Origin: a virus
Direction: 5' to 3' (one strand)
Virus record (IMG/VR): IMGVR_UViG_3300042471_001575
Span: 1 to 49,651 of that record
Length of the DNA stretch: 49,651 nucleotides
The stretch's first letter is position 1. Every line of letters begins with the position of its first letter. This document shows, one piece after another, positions 15,073 through 24,500 of the stretch. Position numbers and translations under genes: made by a program. The notes under the pieces were generated by a model that saw only the letters and a program-made list of their open reading frames with translations, was not told the DNA's origin and did no database searches.

Positions 15073-16809
15073 TTATTGACCCGGAGTTGGATCAAGGCCA
15101 GCATCCAGCTGAATTCCAGCAGAATCCAGTTCAACTATGTTACGACCTTCGCGTTGGCTGGCGATTATGGCCTGTCCATACAGTGTGGTATCGTCAGCCA
15201 AGGTAGTGAGTAAATTGCTGTAGCCGCGACCCCCATTGTCAGATGCCAAATAGTGCAGACTGGTGATCAATGCCAAAGTGCTGTTAAGACTAGAATCAAC
15301 CAATTCTGCAAAGTCTACATCGGCATCGTAAAGGAATTGATTTTCTCTGTTGAGTTGATTGGCAATGGCATCAACATTGGCAGTGGTGTTGCCAGCATAT
15401 TGTGACAAAGTTTGTATCTGTGTCGCTGCCTGCGGAATCAACGTGGTATTAAAAATAACATTGGCCTGCGCAGGTTGTGAGATCAATACTGATTCCATTT
15501 GTTGATAGGTGTTGCTGAGACTGGCTGTTGAACTGCTGGTCAAGGATTGCATTTCTGGTATGATATTGGCATAGCATTGGGTTTCGGGATTGCCCACAGA
15601 TGTACCCAGCAAATCATAGGCTACAAAAGTATTGCCTGGTCCAGTGCCTTGACCAAACTGTTGATTGTAAAACTGCTGTACCGACACTGGCACAAATTGA
15701 TCAAAATTGGCGATCAATGGTAAATCTTCTAGCAATTCTAAGCCCACGGAAACTGTTGATATCTGGAATGAGTTTAATGAATTGATGCCCTTGATCTGGC
15801 TGGCCTGTAGACCAAATGCTATGGCAGCCTGCGCCACGACGTAGGGCGTCATTAAATTTAATCTGTTTCCCAAAAACGGAAGATCGCTTGACAGTGTTCC
15901 AGGTCCAGAGTAAATCCTGAATCTACCTGTGCCGATTTCAACAAAAAATTCTAGATAACAATTAGGGAATAGTTTTTCAAGATCCAACAGATCTGCCGCA
16001 GTAGTTAAATTTTCAACTGTGCAAGACAATACCTGCTGTATCTGTTTTAAATCTTGATTTTTAAGAGTGCTGAGAGCAACATATACCGATGCAGATGTTT
16101 GGGCATCCGCGGTGCTTCCTGGTTGGCTCAGTGCCAACACAGTTTCTGCTGATATTCCTGTGAGCACACAGGCATTGACCACCGATGGCAGCAGTGCGTT
16201 TCTGGACTGTAAATTCTGCAGTATGGTTATGGGATTGCCAAAGTTACCAAGATTGTTCCAGTTTATGGCATAGCCAACTCTGGCCACGTCTTGGGCGAAA
16301 TCAGCCAGATTAGAATTTAAATCGCTGAAATTTCCGGTAATCAACGCAGTCTGCCCCGGAAAAGCAAACACTGGATCATAGGCACCACTGTTGTTAGCGG
16401 CCGCAATATAGGCAGTGCTTTGAGTAATGTAACTATTGCTTGAGAAAATTATTTGTGCAAACTTTGAAAGATCGAGATTACCGCCGATGTTGCCAATGAG
16501 ATTGTATGCGCGATCAAGTACATAGCCCGATAGACCTGTGGCATAAGTTGCCACATTGGCAATGCCATTGGCAGGTACAGCATCGGTCAATGCGGGAAAA
16601 TTGTTACTGCCGAGTGTTTGTAAATTGGCCAGGGTTGAACTATTCAAAATAGAGCTGGCATTTGTGACTAGACTCCTGAACTGATCGACGATACTGATAT
16701 TCTGATAAGTGTTGATATTTGCTATCAGCGCAGGGGGAGTACGTATTCCTTGATTGGTCAACAGTCCTTGGCCTGCAGTCAGCGTAATACCTGTGTATTC
16801 TGCGGCCAT
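15073..16809 (-). CDS. Virion structural protein near the baseplate spike
   Basis: A 578-residue protein rich in Asn, Ala, Ser, Thr and Leu, with long helical stretches such as LNRENQFLYDADVDFAELVD. There is no signal peptide and no enzyme motif. It begins 2 nt after the stop of the PAAR gene, so the two are co-transcribed. Large Ala/Asn/Ser-rich proteins beside a PAAR tip are typical of baseplate or tail-tip components. The exact role is inferred from context only. Confidence 0.6.
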   Translation of the reverse strand: MAAEYTGITLTAGQGLLTNQGIRTPPALIANINTYQNISIVDQFRSLVTNASSILNSSTLANLQTLGSNNFPALTDAVPANGIANVATYATGLSGYVLDRAYNLIGNIGGNLDLSKFAQIIFSSNSYITQSTAYIAAANNSGAYDPVFAFPGQTALITGNFSDLNSNLADFAQDVARVGYAINWNNLGNFGNPITILQNLQSRNALLPSVVNACVLTGISAETVLALSQPGSTADAQTSASVYVALSTLKNQDLKQIQQVLSCTVENLTTAADLLDLEKLFPNCYLEFFVEIGTGRFRIYSGPGTLSSDLPFLGNRLNLMTPYVVAQAAIAFGLQASQIKGINSLNSFQISTVSVGLELLEDLPLIANFDQFVPVSVQQFYNQQFGQGTGPGNTFVAYDLLGTSVGNPETQCYANIIPEMQSLTSSSTASLSNTYQQMESVLISQPAQANVIFNTTLIPQAATQIQTLSQYAGNTTANVDAIANQLNRENQFLYDADVDFAELVDSSLNSTLALITSLHYLASDNGGRGYSNLLTTLADDTTLYGQAIIASQREGRNIVELDSAGIQLDAGLDPTPGQ

Positions 16810-16811
16810 GA

Positions 16812-17078
16812 TTATCCTGCTATGACATCAGGCGACCCCTGTGCTCTAGCGTGTCCGCAGGTATCTCCATTGCCCACAACATTTATAGGTATGCCCCCGG
16901 CAATGACATTGGTCAACCCATTGGCTGTGCGTGGCCCGGCGTGCGGTCCTTTGCCATGTCCCGAAACGGGTTTACCATTGACACTGATAGGTTTGCCATT
17001 GACTATGACACTATTGACCCCGGCAGTGACCTTACCACCGCCCGAATCGGCATCTCCTACTCTGTTGACTGCTGGCAT
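16812..17078 (-). CDS. PAAR-type spike tip protein
   Basis: An 88-residue protein, the usual size of phage PAAR tips. MPAVNRVGD opens the cone, VIVNGKPISVNGKPVSGHG forms beta repeats, and H41, H46, C74 and H76 are in place to bind the stabilising metal at the tip. It would cap the gp5/VgrG-like spike and pierce the host outer membrane, implying a contractile tail and a Gram-negative host. It lies between the Lsm-like gene and the baseplate-type structural gene. Confidence 0.85.
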   Translation of the reverse strand: MPAVNRVGDADSGGGKVTAGVNSVIVNGKPISVNGKPVSGHGKGPHAGPRTANGLTNVIAGGIPINVVGNGDTCGHARAQGSPDVIAG

Positions 17079-17083
17079 GGATC

Positions 17084-17389
17084 TTATCCTGTGATGATGC
17101 TAGGCTTGGTCACCGTCTTGATGCCGGTGGTGCCTTCGATGTAACTGTCAGCGATGTCCTTGCGTGTTTCGCTGGGACCAATGACTATGGCTGTTTTATT
17201 CAATCTAGCATCCTTGTCAAAGGTAGCACTGAACATACTTTGTGTCATGCCCAGTCCTTCGCGGCTGGGCACCAAGGTCAGTGGTTTGGTGATTCTAAAA
17301 TTCTCATTGGTTTCGTCAATGATCCGGCAGATCAACTCTTCTCCGGTGATCAATTTAAAAGTATAAACAGTCTGTGTGTCGTATGTCAT
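17084..17389 (-). CDS. Lsm-like small phage protein
   Basis: A 101-residue protein beginning with FKLITGEELICRIIDET and continuing FRITKPLTLVP, a beta-strand pattern like Sm/Lsm folds. Related sequences in marine T4-like phages show the same LISGE..I opening (recalled family knowledge). Its ATG overlaps the glutaredoxin stop as ATGA. RNA binding would fit an Sm fold, but no RNA-binding residues can be proved, and a virion role is also possible because the next gene is PAAR. Confidence 0.5.
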   Translation of the reverse strand: MTYDTQTVYTFKLITGEELICRIIDETNENFRITKPLTLVPSREGLGMTQSMFSATFDKDARLNKTAIVIGPSETRKDIADSYIEGTTGIKTVTKPSIITG

Positions 17390-17655
17390 AGTGTTCCTAG
17401 GTCAATGGGTGTGCTTAACCTGAGCTGTAAGTCATCATCGGATAACTTGATCAGGCCCGAGTAACCGCCTTCCACAAACAGTTCGTCGCCTATGAAAATC
17501 TGCGGCACGGTACGCAGGCCCATGGCCAACATACGTTCACGTGCTGCATCATCCTCTTGTATGTTCACTTCCCTAAAAGGAATCTTTTTCATTTTGAGCC
17601 AATTTTTTGCATTGACACAATGGGGACAAACGTGCTTTGAATAAACGGTTAACAT
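17386..17655 (-). CDS. Glutaredoxin
   Basis: An 89-residue glutaredoxin with active site C10-P-H-C13 and cis-proline loop T49-V50-P51. GGYSGLIKL near the end matches the glutathione-binding region. In T4 the glutaredoxin NrdC reduces ribonucleotide reductase. This gene follows nrdA and nrdB in the same direction, so the same role is likely. It ends in ATGA overlap with the Lsm-like gene. Confidence 0.92.
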   Translation of the reverse strand: MLTVYSKHVCPHCVNAKNWLKMKKIPFREVNIQEDDAARERMLAMGLRTVPQIFIGDELFVEGGYSGLIKLSDDDLQLRLSTPIDLGTL

Positions 17656-17690
17656 CCTTGCTCCTTGTTGTTATTATGTAATTATGCCTG

Positions 17691-18845
17691 CTAAAGACTG
17701 AAACCACGGAAAGTGTCCTGGGTCACGTCCTGTTTGACTGCTCCAATGGTATAACTGGAAATTTCGGTCTCTTGTGGTGCTACCTGTACGTCTGCGCCCG
17801 CGATCCATTTGGCCGTCCATGGCAAAGGATTTGATCCACCTTTGAAGGGACTGGGCAGTCCAACAGCCGTCATGCGTTTGTTGGCAGTCCACTCCACGTA
17901 TTCATTTAGCAGTTTTTCATTTAGGCCAATCATGCTGCCATCTTTGAATAGATAATGTGCCCAGCGTTTTTCTTGGTTTACTGCATCCACAAACATCTGT
18001 GTGCATTCGTCGCGTGTTTCTTCGCGGATCTTGGCAAAATCTGCATCATCTGAGGGCAACAGTTTCAACAGGGTCTGCGTGGAGCCCAGGTGCAGATTTT
18101 CGTCCCTGCAGATCAGTTTGATGATCTTGGCGTTGCCTTCCATTTTCTTGAGTTCGGCAAAGGCCCAACTACAGGCGAAACTCACATAAAATCTAATGCC
18201 TTCCAGCACATTGACATTGTTGAGACACAACCACAGCAGGCGCTTCAGTTGATAAACATCAACGTCTAGCGTTTCCCCATCAATGGTATGGCGACCTTCG
18301 CCCAGCAATTGATAGGCCTGCACGCCACGGATCAAGCGATCATAGTATTTGCTGATGTCGTTGCCGCACTCGATGATCTCATTGATGTCCAACATATCAT
18401 CAAACACTTGGCTGGGGTTGGGATACACGTTTCGTATGATATGTGTATAACTTTTGCTGTGAATGATTTCTGAAAAACTCCAGGTTTCGATCCAGGTTTC
18501 TAATTCAGGTAAAGTGCAGATCGGTAGGAAAGCCAGATTTGGACTGCGACCTTGCACTGAGTCCAGCAGTATTTGGCGCTTGAGATTACTGGTAAAAATA
18601 TGCTGTTCATGTTCTGTGAGATCCTTGAAATCTTTGGCGTCACGTGTGACATCCACTTCTTGCGGTTGCCAGAAAAAACTCAACTGTTGCTGTGTGAGTT
18701 TTTCAAACTGTCGATACTTCATGGTATCATAGCGTTGCATACCCAAGGGTCCCTCGGGATCCAAAAAGGCAGATCCGGTGTCATGATTCTGACGCCGGAA
18801 ATTTAATACTGTGGGGTTAGATTTTGCAGGCTTCACAATCGTCAT
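17691..18845 (-). CDS. nrdB: Class Ia ribonucleotide reductase, small subunit
   Basis: A 384-residue protein if begun at ATG 18845; an ATG nine codons upstream also exists. It holds the diiron site and tyrosyl radical used to start ribonucleotide reduction. LLDSVQGRSPN, ETWSFSEIIHSKSYTHIIRN and CRDENLH match conserved segments of E. coli R2; the tyrosine in KSYTH is the radical position and FSE, the HS-containing motif and DENLH give iron ligands. It overlaps the end of nrdA. The C-terminal tail expected to bind NrdA ends DTFRGFSL. Needs iron, like many products in this window. Confidence 0.95.
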   Translation of the reverse strand: MTIVKPAKSNPTVLNFRRQNHDTGSAFLDPEGPLGMQRYDTMKYRQFEKLTQQQLSFFWQPQEVDVTRDAKDFKDLTEHEQHIFTSNLKRQILLDSVQGRSPNLAFLPICTLPELETWIETWSFSEIIHSKSYTHIIRNVYPNPSQVFDDMLDINEIIECGNDISKYYDRLIRGVQAYQLLGEGRHTIDGETLDVDVYQLKRLLWLCLNNVNVLEGIRFYVSFACSWAFAELKKMEGNAKIIKLICRDENLHLGSTQTLLKLLPSDDADFAKIREETRDECTQMFVDAVNQEKRWAHYLFKDGSMIGLNEKLLNEYVEWTANKRMTAVGLPSPFKGGSNPLPWTAKWIAGADVQVAPQETEISSYTIGAVKQDVTQDTFRGFSL

Positions 18846-21120
18846 CTTCCTGTAGGGTTGCGGGTGCTTCAACCATCTGCGACTTGGCGTGTAGTTTATC
18901 TACATCCACTTCACCGGCGCCGTCAAAGGTGTTGAAATAATACAGTGTCTTGCCGCCATACTTGTAGTGCATGACCAAGTGGCGCATCATTTCGCTCATG
19001 GGAATCTTGTCTTCTTCATAGAACTGCGGATTGTAACTGGTATTGACTGATATGGCCTGATCAATGTACTTCTGCAGTATGGCCATGATCTTGAGATATC
19101 CTTCGGGGCTCTTTTGATCCCAGAGCAATTCGTATTTGTTTTTTAGGCGACGGTACTCAGGAACCACTTGCCGGAGCACGCCGTCTTTGCTTTGTTTGAT
19201 AGATACAAAACTGCGTGGTGGTTCCACGCCGTTAGTGGCGTTGGCGATCTGTGCCGATGTTTCCGAAGGCATCAAGGCCATGAGTGTGGAATTACGGATA
19301 CCGCCTGTGCGCAATTGTTCACGCAAGGACTGCCAGTCGCAGTACTCTTTGTGCGGCACCAGTTCATTGACTTCGGGCTTGTAGGTATCAATGGGTAGCA
19401 CTCCATCGGCATACTTGGTCTGAGCACTCAAGGGACAGGCGCCTTGTATGGCGGCCAGGTCAGCGGATGCCCGGATCAGATAGTAGCTCCAGTGCTGTGC
19501 CCAACGATCCACTTCCACCAAGCAGGCAGGATCGCTGTAGGTGTAGTCATTTTTGGCCAACCAGTAGGCAAAGTTGATAATGCCTATGCCCAAGGGCCTA
19601 CGACCTTCAGTAGCTATCTGTGCGGCCAATACTGGATAATCTTGATAACTCAACAGTGCATCCAAACCATGCACAGCCAAGCGACAGGCGTTTTCCATTT
19701 CTTCGGGATTGCGGAACGCACCCCAGTTGATGGCGCTGAGTGTGCATAGTGCTATCTCACCTTGCTCGTCATTGATGTGTTCCAAGGGTCGTGTGGGCAG
19801 CGTGATTTCACAGCAGAGATTGCTCATGCGCACAGGCGCCAGTTCGGGCTTGAACGATGAATGATTGTTCACATGGTCTACATTCATGAGATAGATGCGG
19901 CCTGTGTCTTTGCGCTCTTGTATGAATGCAGAGAACAAGTCCACTGCCTTGATCTTTTTCTTGCGCAGGCGATTGTTGCGTTCTGCAGCTTCATACAATT
20001 CACGGAAATGATCTACATCGCTGAAAAATGCTTCGTACATTTCAGGAACATCATGCGGTGAGAACAGCGTGATATCACCACCAGACAACAGTCGTTCATA
20101 CATGACTTTGTTGAACTGCACGCCATAGTCCATGTGACGCACGCGGTTTTCGTCGGTGCCTTTGTTGTTTTTCAGTACCAATAAATCTTCTACTTCTAGA
20201 TGCCACAAGGGATAATACAGTGTGGCTGCTCCGCCGCGCACACCACCTTGGCTGCAACTTTTTACTGCTGTTTGGAAATGTTTGTAAAAAGGTATCACGC
20301 CTGTGTGGTAAGCATCGCCATTGCGGATAGGACTGTTGAGTGCGCGGATGCGACCAGCGCCAATGCCGATGCCAGCACGCTGGCTCACATACTTGACTAT
20401 ACTGCTGGCTGTGGCATTGATAGAGTCCAGACTGTCGTCGGTTTCAATCAGCACACATGAGCTGAACTGTTTCACAGGTGTGCGCACACCGGCCATGACC
20501 GGAGTAGGCAAACTGATCTGATGCTGGCTGATGGCATCATAGTAATCGCGTACCCAGTTGAGCCTGGTATTCTGTGGATACTTTGCAAACAGCGTGGCCG
20601 AGATCAGCATATAGCACATCTGCGGTGTTTCAAAGATATCACGGGTCACACGATTCTGCACCAGGTATTTGCCACGCAACTGCTCCATGGCCACATACGT
20701 GAGAGTTTCATCCCGCTCGTGATGGATATAACTGTTGAGTCGATCCCATTCTTCTTTGGTATAATAATTGGCCAGTTCGGGATCGTAAAATCCGCGTTCA
20801 ATGTTTTTCTTGACTAGATCGTAAATGTGCCAAGGATCGAACTGTTGATAAACCTGTTTACGCAAGTGATAGTTGATCAATCGACCAGCCACATACTGGT
20901 AGTTGGGTGTTTCTTCTGAAATGAGATCTGCAGCTGACTTGATCAGTGTTTCTTGTATGTCTGCTGTTTTGATTCCGTTATAAAACTGTATGTGGCTTTT
21001 GATTTCTACTTCTGATGCTGAAACTCCTGTGATTCCTTCTGTGGCCCAAAATACTACCTTGTGTAATTTTTCTAAATCCAATGGCTCTTGACGGCCGTTG
21101 CGTTTGCTTACTGTGATCAT
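18817..21120 (-). CDS. nrdA: Class Ia ribonucleotide reductase, large subunit
   Basis: A 767-residue protein close to the E. coli NrdA length. The N-terminal ATP cone starts ITVSKRNGRQEPLD. QFSSCVL carries one redox cysteine, and SNLCCEITLPT carries the radical cysteine and following glutamate (C-x-E). The C-terminal CEACKI is the swinging CxxC arm re-reduced by glutaredoxin. It makes deoxynucleotides for phage replication with NrdB. The gene heads the nrdA-nrdB-glutaredoxin group. Confidence 0.97.
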   Translation of the reverse strand: MITVSKRNGRQEPLDLEKLHKVVFWATEGITGVSASEVEIKSHIQFYNGIKTADIQETLIKSAADLISEETPNYQYVAGRLINYHLRKQVYQQFDPWHIYDLVKKNIERGFYDPELANYYTKEEWDRLNSYIHHERDETLTYVAMEQLRGKYLVQNRVTRDIFETPQMCYMLISATLFAKYPQNTRLNWVRDYYDAISQHQISLPTPVMAGVRTPVKQFSSCVLIETDDSLDSINATASSIVKYVSQRAGIGIGAGRIRALNSPIRNGDAYHTGVIPFYKHFQTAVKSCSQGGVRGGAATLYYPLWHLEVEDLLVLKNNKGTDENRVRHMDYGVQFNKVMYERLLSGGDITLFSPHDVPEMYEAFFSDVDHFRELYEAAERNNRLRKKKIKAVDLFSAFIQERKDTGRIYLMNVDHVNNHSSFKPELAPVRMSNLCCEITLPTRPLEHINDEQGEIALCTLSAINWGAFRNPEEMENACRLAVHGLDALLSYQDYPVLAAQIATEGRRPLGIGIINFAYWLAKNDYTYSDPACLVEVDRWAQHWSYYLIRASADLAAIQGACPLSAQTKYADGVLPIDTYKPEVNELVPHKEYCDWQSLREQLRTGGIRNSTLMALMPSETSAQIANATNGVEPPRSFVSIKQSKDGVLRQVVPEYRRLKNKYELLWDQKSPEGYLKIMAILQKYIDQAISVNTSYNPQFYEEDKIPMSEMMRHLVMHYKYGGKTLYYFNTFDGAGEVDVDKLHAKSQMVEAPATLQEDDDCEACKI

Positions 21121-21124
21121 TGTT

Positions 21125-21565
21125 TTACCTTATTTTGCTGACTAAATCTACTGCTGGTATACTACGTATGACTGACAACTGCTGGAGGTTAATATTTACG
21201 ATCTCACGTGGAGTCCAATTCAATACATATTTTCCCTGTTCAACTATGACTAAATTGGTCTCCAAAACCGCTGTATCGGTGCATAGCGACAGCGTTGTGG
21301 CAGCAACTAAATTGTTTCTTTGACTGAGAATAATAGTATACACTATTCCCAAGGCGCGAGCAAGATCACTTTGATCATCTTCGTGGATAAGATCCCAGGG
21401 ATCTGGCCAGTTTTGTGGTTCGCGCCAATCGAATGTGGGCTTGACTTCAGGAGCAAATTGCCAGAAATCATTGACTTCCAACAGAAAGTCTTGATCTGGC
21501 AAAGTGCTACAACGAAGATCGTGCCAGGCTACCAGCCGATCTTCGTAGATATCAGGATATTTCAA
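21125..21565 (-). CDS. Phage hypothetical protein
   Basis: A 146-residue protein with a TTG start overlapping the TGA of the giant fibre gene (TTGA) and ending 4 nt before nrdA. It contains a Trp/Pro-rich DWREPQNWPDPWDLIHEDD segment, seen in small T4-like phage proteins of unknown role, then a hydrophobic helix (ALGIVYTIILSQR). The tight spacing to the fibre gene suggests a tail-related or accessory role, but the sequence proves none. Confidence 0.6.
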   Translation of the reverse strand: MKYPDIYEDRLVAWHDLRCSTLPDQDFLLEVNDFWQFAPEVKPTFDWREPQNWPDPWDLIHEDDQSDLARALGIVYTIILSQRNNLVAATTLSLCTDTAVLETNLVIVEQGKYVLNWTPREIVNINLQQLSVIRSIPAVDLVSKIR

Positions 21566-24500
21566 TTATTGTTTACTATTTCGTCAATGTAAAACTTCAT
21601 AGTACCGGCACCATTACCAATGGTACTGTTGGCAATACTATTATCATATCCAATGACTGCATAGGCATTTCCTGGTGCATTGGTCACAGTCAACTGGAAT
21701 CCGGAATTATATGTTTCTACAAATTCGTCATCACTTTGCACTATCACACTGCTGACATTACTGATATATGTTTGACCACCTGTGATGTTTAATGCTCCAG
21801 ATCTAGTGTAAACATTGCCGCCGTCGGTGATACGAACCATGTAGTTTACCACAGTGCTGGGGTTGACCCTAGTGTCAATTACCAAGGGCTGTTGATATTC
21901 GCCTACTACTGCGGTGCCTACTGCCGTGGCATATAGGTTCGACGAAGGTGCGCTGAATGTTACCACCGGAGCGTTGCTGTAACCACTGCCGCCGGTAATA
22001 CCTGTTAAGAACACATTACCATAAGTTTCTAGGCTCAGTGCCAGGTTTACCCCATTGCCATAGGCTCCATCAGTGGCGATAGTTACCTGTGGCATCTGGG
22101 TATAGCCATATCCGCGATCAATAAATCTTAGATTGGCCAGTTGTCCAGTCGAAGCCAGTTGGCTATAAATCACAGCCACATTAGAGATGTTGGGCCAATT
22201 GCTGGGCTGGGCCGTGACAGCAGGAGGTGCAAGATATCCGTTGCCAGTATGCAACACATTGCCATCGTAATTTACACCTACAGAAATAACACTGTAACTG
22301 TTGGCGGTTTCGCTGACCTGATATAGGTTGCCGCCTGTTCCTGGACCAACCACAGTGATAACCGCATTTGATCCTATGTTATTGGCCGATCCGCCATCAT
22401 AGGGAATAGAGTAGCCCGATCCAATGTTGGTAAAGTTAAAGAATACATTGCCCACGGTGGTCAATGTTGTATTGCCTGTGGCATTTGCAACATTGGGCCC
22501 AGAGACTGTAAATGTGGGTGGAGTTAGATAACCTGCGCCCTGCGGCGGTGGGAAGTTGCCCACTGTACTGCTACGCAGGTCGATATCTACTACTATTCCA
22601 CCCACGTTGGCAATGGTAGTAAAGGCATTGGCATTGGTGGTATTGGCATCGTAGCCTGTAAAGCTTATGACCGGCGCTACTTGATAGCCTTGTCCTTGAT
22701 TAATAACAACCAAACTTTCAATGCCCATGAATACATTGACATTGGCTGTGTTGTTGATTATGGAAGTGTTGGCTATGGTGTTGGGAGTCAACGGTGTGTT
22801 GGCGATATTGGCAGGGAAGTTGGTATACTGACCGCCAAACAAAAGATTACTGTTGGCGATCCAACCTGTGATATTTAAATTGGCGATGACATTGCCATTT
22901 CCGCCGCCGCTGGTTGTAATCACAGGGGGATTATTGGCGTAATAACCATTGCCGCCCGAAGTCAATGTCAAATGTCCCACACCATAGGCCACGTTAGCCG
23001 ACGCCCCGGTGCCCGAACCAGTGCTGGTGGTCAGTGTAAGGTTAGTTGTTGTCAATGGGCCTGTGGTGTAATTTCCGCCGTTGGCCACAGAGAAACTGTT
23101 AATTTCATAGACCACATTGAATCTGGGCTCCTCTGGCAATCCACCGGTTGCTGTATTGCCTGGCACGTTGCTGGCCACGGTGTTGACAGCATAGTTTCCG
23201 CTATTGGTCAAAGAGAAATCTCTTATGCCGAAACTAAAGTTGATTACAGCATTGGCACCTACTGCGTTACCACCCACGGCTGTGCTATTGTTGCCTACAA
23301 AACTTGTGGCAAAATTACCAGAATCCGTGATTATAAATTGGCTGATACCGCCGATACCATCTACACTGGTAATCAGTATGTTGCCAGAATTTGAATAACT
23401 GGGACCACCAAAGAAAATAGTTTCTCCAACATTGTAACCATTGCCTGCATTGGCGATGGTAGATAGAGTGTTATTGGTGGCGAACTGTAATCGTGTTACA
23501 GTTACTTCAGCTGCAGGGTTGGGAGTACCGCCGATCAGGGTCAAAACGTTGCCAACAAATAAGTTTGCACCCACTGTACTGGTCAAAGAGATATTGCTGA
23601 TGCGTGTAGAATTCACGCTCAATGAGGCGCTGGCTCCAGTACCACCGGCTATGACTGTCACTAAATCGCCACCGTTGTAGTTCGTTCCGCGATTGACTGG
23701 GGTAGCACTGACAGCTATGGCAGTGGCAGTGGCCGTGGCCGTATCGGCATTGGCTAAATTAGGTGCGGCAAAAGTCAGCCCCGGAACACTGGTGTATCCG
23801 GTGCCAGGTGTTACAACAGTAATGTTGCTGACAGAAGCATAAATGTTGGCTACCTGCACTCTGGCATTGGCGTTGGCCGCTACATTGGCTCCTGTGGCTG
23901 GTATGTCTAGTATATCATTGATGCTGTATCCATTGCCACGATCTACTATTTCATAGCCCAATACATTGGCATAGACACGTATATCGGCGTTGGCCACATT
24001 GGGTCCTGGCAACAGCGGAGTCAACAGTGCTTCGGGCATGGATGCATATCGATTGCCGCCACTGACCAATGTCACTCCAGCAGGATCAGGCAATAATGGG
24101 AATCCAAGATAAGGCTTTGCTCTAGGCAGATAACTTCTGTTGGTATACACACCTTCAGTGAATGTGACTGTGTACAGATTGGCTGTGTTGTCGGCCAACG
24201 AATAACCGTTGCCGCTGTTGGTAATGATGCCATCGTCTACACCATAGGCCACCACAGCGTTGGCTGTGGCTGTGATAAATCCATTGGCCACGCTGACTGT
24301 TCTTACAATATCCAAGGCCACGTTGGTGCCATTGCCGGGGAACACCACTTGACTGCTGTTGCTGGTATACAACGGATAAATTATATCACCATAAGAACTA
24401 TAAATGATAGATCCTACTACAACATTGCCCGAGATGCCGGTGATACCGTCGATGTTGCCGCCTTCGGCGATACCAGTGTAGGACTGATTCAATGTCATGA